The notes under the pieces: generated by a model | Databases searched by the model: none | What the model was told of the DNA's origin: nothing | Seen by the model: the letters and a program-made list of their open reading frames with translations, nothing else | Made by a program: the position numbers and the translations under genes | From: Larus michahellis | Taxonomy: Eukaryota; Chordata; Aves; Charadriiformes; Laridae | Assembly: GCF_964199755.1 (NCBI RefSeq) | Contig: NC_133897.1 | Location: 136,587,625 to 136,651,624, forward strand | Direction: 5' to 3' | Length of the DNA stretch: 64,000 nucleotides | In this document: positions 24,657-37,223 of the stretch, one piece after another | How the letters are laid out: every line of letters starts with the position of its first letter | How positions within the stretch are numbered: position 1 is the stretch's first letter

Positions 24657-27600
24657 GTGAGTTACTGCTTTTTCAGTATTCGAGAAACAGAAGACATTAA
24701 AGTCAACAGTAAATCCTTTTAATATGTACTGTATTAATCATTTCTCTCAGGTAAGATGTAGTGTAAATGTGTTCTATAACTCTATTGAATAAAATGTTAA
24801 ATCTAAATGATTGATTAATGTACGCTTTAAAACCTATTCTATATGTAAGAAATTGAATGTTGAAAAAATACTATTATTAGTGTTCTGTTTTACTTTTGAG
24901 ATTAAAAATATTCTGTAGTGTTGCAGTAGAACAGTATGTGTAATTATTTATTACATATGTATTAATGGTATTCTCATTTTCCTCTTTTTAGAGACCAAAG
25001 GTTACATATGGGTCTTATTGTCTTTCTTTTTTTATTAAAGAAGCTGCCTCTAAGCAAGACACTACCAAATTAAAGGAAATTTGGTGTTTGAACTTTTAGT
25101 CACAACAGCAAGGCATGTAAATGAAAAGAAAAAAGGCGTACTGTATACTTTAGAAGAGTTTACACTGAAAAAAGTACTTCTGCTCTTATCAGGCAGATTT
25201 AGTATCTATTACATTGAATCCTAACTCCTGGGATTTAGTTAAAAAGTACCAGTGTTCAACAATTATCTTTTATAAAGTAGCTTAATGTTAACTGTATTTT
25301 TGTATTGAGCCACAAACTGATTCATTGTTCAGATTTGTCAAGATTTAAAGTATGGTAAAAATTACTCCAGTTAATTCTTTTTGCATGGAAACAGTTGCTC
25401 TCTTCTTACTAAATTTATGTTATATTAAGCAATCTTACAAGTATACAGACAGAATATCAAGCTGTTTTGTAATATTGCAGAGCACAGATGAGCACTTTAT
25501 GCAAGATACCTTGGCTGCAAAAAAAAGTCCATTCATTTGGTGGTGGACTGAACATTTAAAGCTAAATGTTTTATCTCAGATTTGTGGCAAGCATCAAAGA
25601 ATATCTCAACAAATCTCCTCTGACAGTAGGTTTGCTAAGTTCAGAGGCAATAAACATCATGCGTCTAAAATGAAAATATGATAATGTATGCTCTGTGTAA
25701 ATTACTTTTAGACTGGAACTTCATACTTTTCTGTAGTTCAAATGTTTTAAGTTGTTTTTTTCTGCTGAAGACTGGGAAAAGCCTCATGGAAAAAACATTG
25801 TCTTCAGTAATGTGTCTTCATTTCTTTAAATAAAATAGCTTGGTGGTTTTCAACCTGTAGTTATATCTCTAAAGATATTACTACTACTTCTCTAGGGAGA
25901 ACAGTATCACTGATTTACTTTCTTAACCTATCTTGAATCTTTTGCCACAGCGGGTTTTCTTAACCACTTCAAGTGATTCCTCAGTTGCCAAAATGCCATG
26001 TTATGCCAATTCTTGTAGCTACTTCTTTGAAAATAAAAAGGTTACAAACTTCTAGGACTACTGATTGTGGTAACTTGGTGTGAGATAGTGGTAGAGGTGG
26101 GGGGGATTGAAACTCCCAGCTGTAACTGATCGATTGTGTGGTGAAATACATCTTTTGAGAGAGCAGGAATTTTGCAAAAGTTCAGTGAAATGAGTTTCAC
26201 CAACGTTGACATAGAAGGCCAGATGATGATAATTAGAGGACTTTCAAAGGGACTTTTGTTATACTTTTTGTGAACAAAAAAGTTGAATGAATCTGTTAAC
26301 GTGCAAAAATTATTAACTAAACTATCTTTTTCTCTTCTATTTTCTACATTGGTTCAGTGGCTTTGGAAGTTAGTTACTTTAGTACATGAGCATAACAAAC
26401 TCTGAGTGAGAGGAATCTTTTTGTAGCTCTATTGATTATCAAAATTAGGTTTAAGTTTTAACCTTAAATCTGTGCTACCATTGCTTTTTAAAATTACTCT
26501 GACTCATTACTGCAGGATCACAGTCAGCTAAGTATTTGTTGGATCTGAAAAATTAAAGCTGCAGATTTAAAACAATATTTTTAATAAAGTTGTACTAATA
26601 AAGCTAAAAACTGAAAAACAAAGTTGGAGGAGATTTTTAAATATTGAAATTCCCCTTTAAAACAACATCTTACTGTGTACCTGGAAACAGTCATTCTGTG
26701 CCAGTCGGTATCTGCTCTCTTCTGTTCCTTGGGAGACAGAAAGAACAATGGATCTCTGTCCCCTGGGTCTTCTGGGACAGGGAATGTCATAAGGGTTATG
26801 TTCAGTAACTAGGCAGGGTACTGCATGTGTTGTAAAGTAGCATCCCTTTGGTGATGACTTATTCAAAGTCATACAGTCCCGGACTTTACCTACCTTCCTA
26901 CTTAGTGAATCTGGCAAATGCAGCTGGAATCAAGGCGAACGCATAGGACCGTACAAAGAAAAATGCAGTGCAGCATAAATTGGCCAGTTAAAACTACACG
27001 GAGAGCCGATCTTCTGATGTAGCTGTTGTGGGGCCTTTGAGGGGAAAATTCCATATCTGTATGCTTTTATTTCCTTATTATGAAATCGTACAATAAAAGT
27101 TATTTTTCCTGGAAGTGGTAAAAAAAGGAAATGGTTGACTGGGATTTAAAAACAATAAAAGGTCAATTACATTCATTAGTTTACCAGAATAAAAATATTT
27201 AGTTTTCAAATAATAAAAAAAAAGATTTTGTGCTGGTTTCACTGGGTGCCCAAAATGCATGTATTTCAGAGGGAAAGAACTGAAAGTTTTTAGAAGTCAC
27301 AAGCTTTGTTTGTTGTATACTTATACTGGATGAAATAAACTTAAGGTAACACATACACCATCACCACTTCCCTGCCTGCCCCCCCCCCCCCCCCCCCCCC
27401 AATATAAGCCTGTTACACTTGAAAGATTTGTTCGGAATGTCCAGTGGGAACCTGGAAATCGTAATAATTTGTAGTATCGATTGTGTGAAGCTATGCAGCT
27501 GGGGCCTCTAGTGAATAGACAGGAATAGACATTTTATTGATTAACTTTTACAGTCATATTTTCAGGACTCTGCTGCAACATAATTTTCACTTCCCAGCTT

Positions 27601-28614
27601 TGTGCTGCTGCATCATGAAACTTGGATTCTTCTCTCTTAACATTTACCCACCTGAGGGAAACAGTATGGACTTGTCTTTTTTAAGCTGTGCTCTGCAGAA
27701 ATGAATAATATTTGGCGCACTGAATTCTTCTAAATTTCCCCTCTGCCGTCACAATAAAATGAAAAATCTTCACAAGTGATGTTAGTAAGTATTGCGTAAG
27801 TTGAACCCTCCCCCCACCATATACTGGATGCTATTGTGTAATACCTTCTAGTGATTCTTATCCTCCTTTGCATTTTCATTTTTATTTTCTAAGTGGCTAA
27901 GATTGTGGCAAAAGCAACCCTCCTCCTTACACCCACAAGTTCCAGAAGTACTTAAAGGAATTTACCCCATAACGAAATAGGTGCTTTTATTAGTTAGTGG
28001 AATTTTAAAAGGACAAGGCAAAGTGCTCGCCTGGAAATCTGAAATGAATTATCAGTAAAAAATGCTTTGTTTTCAGGAGTGACATCCTGCATTAACTAAA
28101 ATTCTTTATAAAAATACCGAGAGGGCAGGATTTCTGTACAACTACTAATCAATCATTGAAAAAATATATGTGTATGTACTGAAGTCTTAAGGAGGCAAAC
28201 TTAGGAACCATTACTTTGCATTTCTGAAATTATTAATTTCCAGAAAAGAACAAAAATGGCATTGTGCCATTGTGCAAGGAACTGTTGCATATTTGCTGCT
28301 GCTTTTTTCAGTTACTAGCCATTTCTCTTTCACGTGCATAGACAATTGCCAGCAAAAATTCTGATCCATTTTCCTTCATTTATTGACTGTTTATTATTAG
28401 ATAGTTTATGTGCTTAATTTCACATCGACTATGTTTTTAACACAAGCTTAATGACTTTCACAAAATAGGCCAAATACTCACTACCATCATCACTGATGCT
28501 AATATGATTTAAATCTCTGTCATCCCATTTTTTTGAAGTTAATATTAATGTCTTCTAATAATATAAATGTTTAAGATGTTTGTGGTCATGTCCCCTTTTG
28601 TCCTTCCCCTCCAG
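24657..28614 (+). other. Intron 3 of the coiled-coil gene
   Basis: About 4.0 kb between GTGAGT and the excellent acceptor tccttcccctccag. It carries a C22 tract near 27.4 kb. The stretches about 27560-27780 and 28235-28440 are non-repetitive and could be conserved elements. No further exon convincing by frame and sites was found. Confidence 0.58.
27379..27400. repeat. Poly-C tract, 22 bases
   Basis: Uninterrupted run of C. Long C runs are polymorphic and error-prone in assemblies. Confidence 0.95.
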
Positions 28615-28677
28615 TCGGAGACATCATGGTGTGCACCATATGGAGCTACAACTGAGGCAGAAATGCTCTCAGCTATT
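28615..28677 (+). CDS. Coiled-coil exon 4, 63 bases
   Basis: The acceptor cttttgtccttcccctccag is one of the best in the window. In the phase set by exon 3 the exon is open and reads RRHHGVHHMELQLRQKCSQL, with the last 12 residues in coiled-coil style. A TAA directly after position 28677 in that frame requires the donor ATT|GTAAAT. Length is a multiple of three and the exit is phase 2. Too short to appear in ordinary open-frame scans. It could be missed by annotation pipelines. Confidence 0.6.
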
Positions 28678-28738
28678 GTAAATTCACTTTGTTTACCATT
28701 GACAAACTTATGATGGAATAATTCTCTTAAAAAGTCAG
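28678..28738 (+). other. Putative 61-base intron
   Basis: It is bounded by GTAAAT and AAAAAGTCAG and is unusually short for a vertebrate intron, with a poor pyrimidine tract. It is proposed because it joins exon 4 to the next open coiled-coil-like segment in matching phase 2, completing a Leu codon. A deletion inside a once-larger intron is another reading. Confidence 0.35.
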
Positions 28739-28862
28739 GAAAAGTGTGGAGAACTTTAAAGGACGAATAACAGCATCAAAGAAAGAGGAAGAACAGCAGC
28801 TTCTCAAGGCCTCAGTGTCCACTGGACCTGGAATAACTTGGAATAATCAGAAATAATCCCAG
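28739..28862 (+). pseudogene. Coiled-coil exon 5 with in-frame stop
   Basis: Entering in phase 2 it reads KSVENFKGRITASKKEEEQQ, then LLKASVSTGPGITWNNQK, followed by TAA at 28854-28856. Two codons later the donor CCCAG|GTAACA leaves phase 0, which is exactly what the next exon needs. So the exon fits the chain at both ends, but the stop would truncate the protein after about 250 residues of the recovered part. The second half (STGPGITWNN) is less coil-like and may already be drifting. Alternatives are that the protein truly ends here, or that the real donor is earlier (TCA|GTGTCC at 28815, weak). Confidence 0.42.
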
Positions 28863-31800
28863 GTAACAACTAGAAAATTTGAAGAAGTGGGTAAGTTTCT
28901 TTTTATGCATTGCAAAATAATGTATTATCTAACAAGCTAAGTAAAGTAGTATCAGATCTTAATGGCATTCTAGGCCTCAGTCTTTCAAACATATATGAAT
29001 GTCAGCTGTTTCACGAAACCAATTACCTTATAAACATGTGAAAGGCTGTTCACAAGTTTGCAAGATTGAAGATGAAAACTGTTTTAATATTGTGTCGCTC
29101 ATGATTTTGTTTTGTAGTTGTGATGCTTTATTATAGAAGTTAACAAGTGAATTATGATGTAAGCTTTACAGGAAATCAGTGAAGTGACTCACTGTATTTT
29201 AATTCAGATTAATTTAATGTAAATCCAAATTAATGTTTTTGTGTGTATGTGATTTAGTTAAAGAAAGGGGAAATGGCATTTCCTTTTCTGAACATTTGTG
29301 GAGATGCTTAAATGAGATCAAAGTAGTAATTCAGTAAGTTTTATATGTTGTAGGTAGATAATTCCCTACATCCTCAGCATGTTAACTGCAATGTTAGATT
29401 TTATATTTAGTTTCTTTTTCCTTTTCTATTTTGACATATCCGTGCTAAGACTTCTTACAGATCTGATAACCTTTGTATTATGAATTAAGAAAGATAAACT
29501 TTAAAATCAGTAAGAAGTTAAAAAACTTGAAATATTTAAAAAGTTTATCTATATTAAATAAACAAGATAACATACATAACAAAATGTTTCTCAGAGTGCA
29601 ATTTTTTACACTGCAAAAATTCAGGACTAGTTATAGTTCTTGAATTTGATTGGAGAATTCTAAGGTTTACTGTGACATAGCTGAAGGCTGGTTGGCTCTG
29701 TTGCTTTATCTGTTTCTCTCAGAAATTGAAAATCCGAACAATTTTAATAAGCTTGTACTGTTTAGTTTCATTTTAATGCAGAGGACATAAAGCTATAAAC
29801 ATAAAACTACAAACTATAGTTAAGAAGTTCACGAACCCTTTGTTTTCTAAATATTACTGGAAAAACGAAGACTGAATTAAGTGAAAATTGTGTTTATTGA
29901 CTTTCACAGTACCTATGACAGAAATACTTAAATAAATCAAACAATAAAATAAATAATATAAGAGATGACTGTCCAGGTATAGGATATCATCCTATACAAT
30001 TGTGTCTTCCCAGACACTATAGTTACTACTGGGAAAAGTTGAATTGATTGCAACGGAAATCTACCTGACAGTAGGCATTTGCAGTGGCAGGCAAAATTAT
30101 TTAAGAAAAGAGAATATAAAATTAAGAAAGACAGATGGACTCATAAGAGTGAAATACAAATAGTCTGAATCAGGATTGATTTCAACATAATGTGGTGGAG
30201 GAATCCCCATTTATTGATCAGCTTTAAAGCCCATGCACAGCACTTAAAAAGATAAAGTAAGCAAGGTCAGATAATCAAAGCATTTAAATAGTAAAAACAG
30301 CAACTGCCACTGTAGACTGCTAAAATAAATCCATAATACAAATTGCTTTAGCAAAAAGTGGATGAGCAGCTGATCTTCCTATTGAACTTTTATACTGTTC
30401 AGTGACCACACTGGGAAAAGGATTGGGAGAAATGCCTTGAAGATCAATGTTGAGTGAGATGCAGCAGGGATTCATTCTGAACATGAAAGAATTACAAGTA
30501 TGAGAGTAGAGATCTTGAGGAAATGTCATCAAGAAAGGACTGTTCTTTTAAAATATCACACATATTATACGAACATGACATTAGTTGATATTCTATTATG
30601 ATCTTGGAGCATTGAAAGCTTATTAAATCAGAAATTTAGTTACTGCAAAACATGAAAATAGGACAAAGAGAGCTAATAATTTTAGTGAAATCACTTCTAA
30701 GAATTTAATAACTTCTATCTTCAAATCAAGGAGACTTAAGCATATTAATTAATATACTACTCAGTTGCGGCTGGTACTTTCCAGCCATATGTATTTCAAG
30801 ATTTTTTCTGAATAGAAATGATAAAGCAAAACATTTTATTGTTTTGTTTTTTTGGATTCTGTTGCTTTTTCTGAGTTCAACGTGCATCTGTAATTAGCAT
30901 GTTTAATGGAAGTACTATTTCTTCAAATCTGTTCTAAAGAGCATTTTCATAGACATTTTTAATGTTTTGTAGAAACTAGAGTGATCTATTGTAAGTGCTC
31001 CAAATTTCAATTCCTTCTAAACCTTTATAGGCTTTTCATTTTAAAATAGATATTAAAAATGTGTAATAGCTTTCATTTAGACATTAATTTTTCTGGCACT
31101 GTTAGAAAAGTATTTATGAGAAAGAAATACTAGATGTAGTAGTACTACAGTAGCTCATTGTTTCATATTTGTTGTATTCATTCACAGTTTTATTATATCA
31201 TTGCATGAGAAATATTGAATTTCCTTAGATATATTGTTCCTTTTAAATGCAGAATCCAGCTTTTCTATTTTTTTTTTTTTTTTTACTGTAATCTTCATTT
31301 CAGGTTCACTGCCCTATGTATAAAAAAGGTGTTATTGTTTGAAAGTAATAATTCAAGGTTTGAAGGTATTTGTATTTTAAACAATAAGAAAAGGAGAATT
31401 AAACCTGGACTATTTAAAAAATATGCAAAGTACTTTTTTTTGTATATAAGTAACAGGGGATTCTTTTTTTTTTAAGGCCTTATTCGACAAAATACATTAG
31501 AGGAGCTGATTCCTAAAATCATAAACTTTGTTCACTATGGTAACTATACAATACACTTTCTTGTAATAAATAGTTATTTACAACTAATATTGGCTCAATA
31601 TTTGCTGTATGAATTGCTGATTACAGCAATTTCAATGGCAAAATTGTGAAACAATATTCATAGTTGTCACAGAAAGGTCAGCCTATTTGCATTCATTAGG
31701 AACTTGGAGGGCCATATAGCATGCTTTTCCTTTGGGATGCTTACAGTAATTTTTTAAAATTAAAATTGTTAGATTTAACTTGTTTAACTTATTTAAAATA

Positions 31801-32270
31801 ATCTCTTTTGAATAGCCTGAGGAAATCTCTTCAAGAACTTTTGATAATGCGCATAGTACTTTATACACTTTGCACAGAAATGCATAGGCACTTGCACTAA
31901 TGTGACCTAGAGTATTCAAAACTTTTCTATTGAGGAGTGATCTTTAAAGATGCTTAGAAACCCAGAAAACATTTAATCATACACTTAACTTTCCTTATAC
32001 AGGAAACTTTTCTTATATAGGAAACTTTTCTTATATAACCGTATAATTACTAACTTCAAAATTTAATTGAAGCATATGAATAATCCTGTCCTAATGTATG
32101 AACTTGCATTTGTACTATAGTTACTAAAGACCTTTCAAGACCAAGAGCTATATAAAATAATATGGAAATGTTATAGGCATTGTTGACTGCTAGCTCCTTG
32201 GGTCTGACAAACGTGAGTCGTGTCTTCAAAAAAAGTCTTCGTAGGAATCATGCCAACAATATGGGACCAG
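28863..32270 (+). other. Intron 5 region of the coiled-coil gene
   Basis: About 3.4 kb, AT-rich. It holds an 18-base tandem repeat near 32.0 kb. A strong donor-like GGGTAAGTTT lies at 28889-28898, but all frames before it are closed. No additional exon was supported. Confidence 0.5.
31989..32036. repeat. 18-base tandem repeat, about 2.7 copies
   Basis: The unit aggaaacttttcttatat repeats at 32001-32018 and 32019-32036. A partial, slightly diverged copy precedes it from 31989. Confidence 0.9.
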
Positions 32271-32363
32271 GAAAAGCAAATTGTCAGACTGAGACAAAAC
32301 TTTGTGGAAATGAAGAGAGAGCTGGACAACTTAAGATTTACACATAGCAATGATGCTCAGATG
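32271..32363 (+). CDS. Coiled-coil exon 6
   Basis: The 31 codons read EKQIVRLRQNFVEMKRELDN then LRFTHSNDAQM, a textbook heptad pattern (I, V, L, F, M, L, L). The donor ATG|GTATGC is acceptable and leaves phase 0. The acceptor used here, gggaccag|gaaaag, has a weak pyrimidine tract but enters in phase 0 as exon 5 requires. An upstream AG (cgtag, 32243-32244) would add IMPTIWDQ in front and enter in phase 1, which would break the chain. Either way the core is clearly coding in style. Confidence 0.66.
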
Positions 32364-32959
32364 GTATGCATTCATGTATTTAAAATCCTGTTTGTATTAT
32401 ATTGAGAAACACTGTACATGATTAGTGCATATTTCTGCGAACTTTTAACACTTCAAATGGATTAGAATGTCTTATTTTGATCATATCCATATTGTTCATT
32501 GTGATAAGATTAGGTCCTGAGTCATTAAAAAATGTTTGGCTTATTTCCATTACATTCAAGCATGTTTTAAGTAGAAAAATATAAAATACAGTTTTCCATA
32601 TTGTGTATATATAACACATGTTTGAGATTAATCAAATCATAGTCACCTCTAATTAACAGCAGGGAGCAATTCCAACATGGGACAGAGCCAGATGACAAAG
32701 AAATGAAGCATATATTTAAAGGATGCAGCATACTAAGAAAAGAAAAATAGGTTATGACTGCCCTAAGAATACTCAAAAGTTTTTAAAACTGTGGTTCTGT
32801 GCATGTGATTAACACAAACTGACAAGTAGCCTAAGTTCTGTTTTGTTTAGTTTTTTAATTTGGACAATATTTTTTCAGAGCCAAACAGTTGTGAAGGTAA
32901 ATATAAAGTATTATTTCAAAGTTAATCTTTTTCTCTTCATCCTCCTTGATTACTAGATT

Positions 32960-32993
32960 AAAAAAAAAAAAAAGAAAAAAAGAAAAAAAAAGG
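32960..32993. repeat. A-rich simple repeat
   Basis: Runs of A are interrupted by single G, about 34 bases. Confidence 0.92.
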
Positions 32994-35900
32994 AAGATCT
33001 TTGTGACTTCAGATCAGCAGCTTTTGTTACAATTTATGGAAATGTCTTATTTGTACATGAAAATTCTGTCATTTACCTTGGTCCTTGCTTAGCACCACAG
33101 GAAAGGAAATGATCAAGGAATTGAACAAGGACATACACAGATGTAGGTTGCCTGCAGGACTCTTTCCTCCTGTGTTGTTAGAGTAGGAAGTTGTATGGTT
33201 GATTAAAAAGAAAACTCTAGGGGAAAAAAAAATGTAGTCATGTGATGAAGACAGTTGAATACTGAGCTGGAGAATTAAATATTTTCCTGGCCTCTCCCAC
33301 TGAAATCTAGCAAGATCCTGCATCTAAACTTTTCTGAATATCCAATCTGAGATTCTGCCATCTGATCTGTATCAGACTGAGATTTCCCAAGTACAAATGT
33401 AGCCAATGACAATTTGCTTTGAACATTTAAAGATCTTTACACAGATGCATTAACAAAAGATAGGAGAAAATAAGGTTCAGTTTTGTCCTTTTTCTGACTG
33501 GGGATTTGAGCCAAGGTCATCCACGTTGCAGGGGAGGACAATAATGCCCAAGCACATACAAGTTTTTTTCTGTCTCTCTTTGACTCAATAACTGCTAAAA
33601 TTGACTGACAAGAGGGGAAGACTCAGCAAGTGAGACTGAGCGCATAATACCTCTCAGAATATCATGGAATTGCGTTGGTTCAAACTGCTTCAAACTAAAA
33701 CACAAATTAATCTGTGTTCTCACTTAACACAAATGGGCATTCTGATAGAAAACAATTTCACTTTTTATTTTTTGCTTTATGTGATCCTCCTTATCTTCTT
33801 TTACCCCATGTCCCCAAAACTTTTCTCTTCAACTGCCAGTCTGTAAAATAATAATAGAACTATGTTCTCACATCACGGGATGTTGATATTTATGAAACAC
33901 TCAAACACCATTGTGCTGAACATCAGAGGCTATGTTTATGCTCTCTTTTCAGTTGTGCCAGCATGTGAGCCCTGTTTCTCAGTTCCAAGTGTGCAAGCTG
34001 GTGCATATATGCTTACAACATATAACAGCCAGTACCTTCTTCTAAAACCAAGAGGAGGCTTAAGAGAAGGCCATGGTTCCGTTTATTTAAGCTTTTATTT
34101 GAAGTTAATTGACTTATGTCCATTTGAGGCTCCCTTTAAGATGGATATTTCAGTTGTCAGAGCTCATAATGGCAATACATGTTCTTTTTCTAAATCCGGT
34201 AACCCCCTGGGTTGCATCTGGACTCCTCTTAAAGCCTCTAAAAGATCTCCAAAACCCACTAGAATATTTTGAAGTAGAAACTTTTATTGTAGGACATGAC
34301 AATATTAACTTCATCCTTGTCATGATAGATTTCTCACCAGACTTAAATGTTCTGTGATAGACAGTATCGTAGACTATTGTTAATAGTAGTTCCTTCAGTT
34401 CCCACCAAGTATGAATGCAATTTCTGTGAGTGGCTTTGTTTGTCTGGGTTTTTTTTTGTTTGCAAAATATGATCAGTAGATCTTACTGTCAAAGAATTTC
34501 TTATGCAAGGTCATAAAAATTGTTTTAAATCTAACCAAAAGTCTATTTAGCCAAATCAACCAGATAAATCTCTAAAAGGAAAAATACTTCTTGTTTTTAG
34601 AATTTCCATAGGGTGTTTTCTTCACTTCTGACTATAGTTGACCATTATTACCCCAATATTCATCCATCACTTACCATTTCGGATGAGAACGCCTTTCATC
34701 TGTAACTGTCTCCCTAGCTGACTATTAACACTTGGTGTCCAGAAACATCAGCTCCCCATGGATCAATAAGTCCCCATAACAGTAAATTTTCTGAGGGTGT
34801 TTTTTTCATTCTTAGGAAAAAAAAAAAGTGGTTCATAGTCTTTCCACTTTTCCTGTTGCCAGATTTAAGTATAATTACCAGAAGTTTGTTGACTCACTGA
34901 GAAATAAGAAAGAATTTACATTTGCTTCCCAAAAACTAGGGGATGACGACTACAACAGCCGAATCACTTTCTCACATATTCTCCTACTTCACTGAAAGCA
35001 TTTTTCCTATGGGCTTCTCACTCTTCCCATCTCTCTAATATCTTTTACTGAAAGCTATTGAGTCCAACTATTATGTTGGTCGGAGGTATCTCCTTGATCT
35101 GCCAGACGTTAGCTGTTTTTTCCTCATCGTCTTGTTTCCATGTTTCTAAAAGTTGGCCTGTGCATTGTAACCATTTCACAGCTCTTTCTTTACTGAGATT
35201 TACATCTAGTATTTCTTGGCATTCATGGAACACAAGTTTGATTACCTATTTGCTACTCAACCAATATATTTTGGGCATTTCCTGTTTGGGTGACATATAC
35301 ATCACTGCACAGTGTAAGCAATATTTGTCTTAGTAGCTAAATCCACGTTCACGTTTTTTCATAAGGAGAAATACATTCAGGAAGACCACATCAGATATTT
35401 AGAAGAACTGGCTTAACATTTTCATATGCTCAGTGATACTGTGATTGCTTACATTCTACCAGTCATGGTAGTGGACTCATTAGTTAAGCTAAGTCCAGAA
35501 AGGGAAAGGTAGCCTAAAAAAGCCTTAGACAATACTCTTTCTGTTACCTAAACCTAACTTAATAACAAAAATATATTTTGTCATGTAGCTGTTGACTCTG
35601 AGATACTTGGAGATAAACTCTTTTTTCACAAAGTATTTAAGTGTATGTTTTACACTATATGGCTGTTCTTACAAGTTGAACAGGCCATCTATTTCCTGGC
35701 AAGCTAGGAAATATTCTAATAAGACTTAGACAGCCCCTGAAGTATGCTTTTAAAGGGTTCCTTTTTCAGGTATGCTTAGGAACAAACATTGGGAGTGTGT
35801 TCAGATATGATGATCAGTAGTCTATTATGACAATTTTTAAAACAAATGCCTAACTTGACAAAATTTTCCTGCATTTTTGGAGACAGGCTTTGGAAGGGAG

Positions 35901-36023
35901 TTGCCAGTAATGAAGAATATGAAATACTTATTTTCTTGATAATGACGGCTTTAAGAAGCTTTTCCCCATATAGATCCCACAATCATTCTGTTATTCCATG
36001 CACCTGATGTTTTTTGGGATAAG

Positions 36024-36091
36024 GGCCTCTGATGAGGATCTGGATACTCTGAAGAATGAAGTGGGTTTGTATAAAGACACATACAGCGCAA
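36024..36091 (+). CDS. Weak candidate coiled-coil exon
   Basis: One frame reads ASDEDLDTLKNEVGLYKDTY in the style of the other exons. The AG at 36022-36023 follows about 50 bases without any other AG and a branch-like ctgat at about 36004, then a run of T, which is the normal setting of a real acceptor. Entry would be phase 2. Possible donors are GAA|GTGGGT at 36061 (exit phase 0) or CAA|GTTAAA at 36092 (exit phase 1). Entry phase does not match exon 6 exit, so if real, another exon is missing or this is a decayed exon. Confidence 0.3.
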
Positions 36092-36972
36092 GTTAAATGA
36101 TCCTGAGTTTGCATATATGGAATGCACGCTCCAACACTGAAACCTATGAGATTAGAAGTATGGCAGGGAACTAACCTTGGTTATACAATAGGCAACCGTT
36201 TCTCCTGGCATATTTGCTTAAGAGCTATTAAGTATTTCCAGAGAAATAGCTTTCTGTAGATTTCATTTCCAATTGTGTTTTCGAATACTGCGGTAGAACA
36301 ATATGTAGGAAGGCAAATAATGATTCCATAAGTTTATCATAACATACATTAATTTTTACAGGGTAGTTAAAAATACTGACTTATACACCTAATATTTGTT
36401 TTTTACCACCAGTTTATTTTGTCACTGTAAGAAGAGGAACATAGTGACTGCCTGGTCTCTGAGTAAGATATATCTTTATTATTAAAATAGTCCAAGAAGT
36501 GGGAAGGACATTTCTCTTCCATAAGAAGTATTGAGATACTTCATCCGCTGTCACTTTTTGCTTGGACGGAATAATAAATTGATGCTGACCTCTACTTTAA
36601 GGAACTGGTAAGCCTTCACACTTGTGGGAAAAGCATTTTTGGAGATCATTTTGAAGTACTCTTTGCCAGAAAAGAAGCTAATAAGAAATCTCAGATAAGC
36701 TCGCAGGTTGTCAGGAAAAATACAGAAGTTCATCTGTGTTAAGTTATAACCTTACAGAATCCAGACAAAGTTTGAAAAGTTACAGCATGCTGTTTGCCTA
36801 TAGATTTAACTGACATAACACTATTTTTTCACTTAAGGTAACCAGTGTCATCTAGATGAGTTGGGACCTGTGGACTTATTTAGTTGGGACTTATTTCTAA
36901 AGAAACTCCCTAGAATACTAAGAACTGTAAATTTGATCTGAATTACTTGTCTTTGAGTTTCTTCTTTTTCAG

Positions 36973-37223
36973 ATCCTTAATGTCCTCTGTACTGGGCAAA
37001 AAAGGATATGGTTTTCTACAACAGGCCATCCATGCTGAATTTTATGGTCTTCTGGACCTGCTTATCTTTCTTACAAGGGCTGCAAGACTGTTTAGGTGGA
37101 GAAATAGAAGTATCTTTTGTCAATGCCGAAGTATAGATGACCTTCTGTCTTGTCTTGTCCTATGCAGAGTCAACAGAATTTGGGATAAAGAAAAAATTTA
37201 TTTTCTAAATCTACGAACTCAAG
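36973..37223 (+). other. Open frame between strong splice sites, no known product
   Basis: An excellent acceptor (gagtttcttctttttcag) is followed by 83 open codons and then the donor CAAG|GTACTA. The product (SLMSSVLGKKGYGFLQQAIH onwards, then LLDLLIFLTRAARLFRW) is hydrophobic and not a coiled coil, so it does not fit the surrounding gene. It could be an alternative exon, a non-coding RNA exon or part of an unclassified repeat. Confidence 0.22.

Noticed and set aside
33862-34272. 136-codon plus-strand open frame with an acceptor-like site at about 33953
   Set aside because: It does not look like the surrounding coiled-coil gene, and no donor in a consistent phase was convincing.
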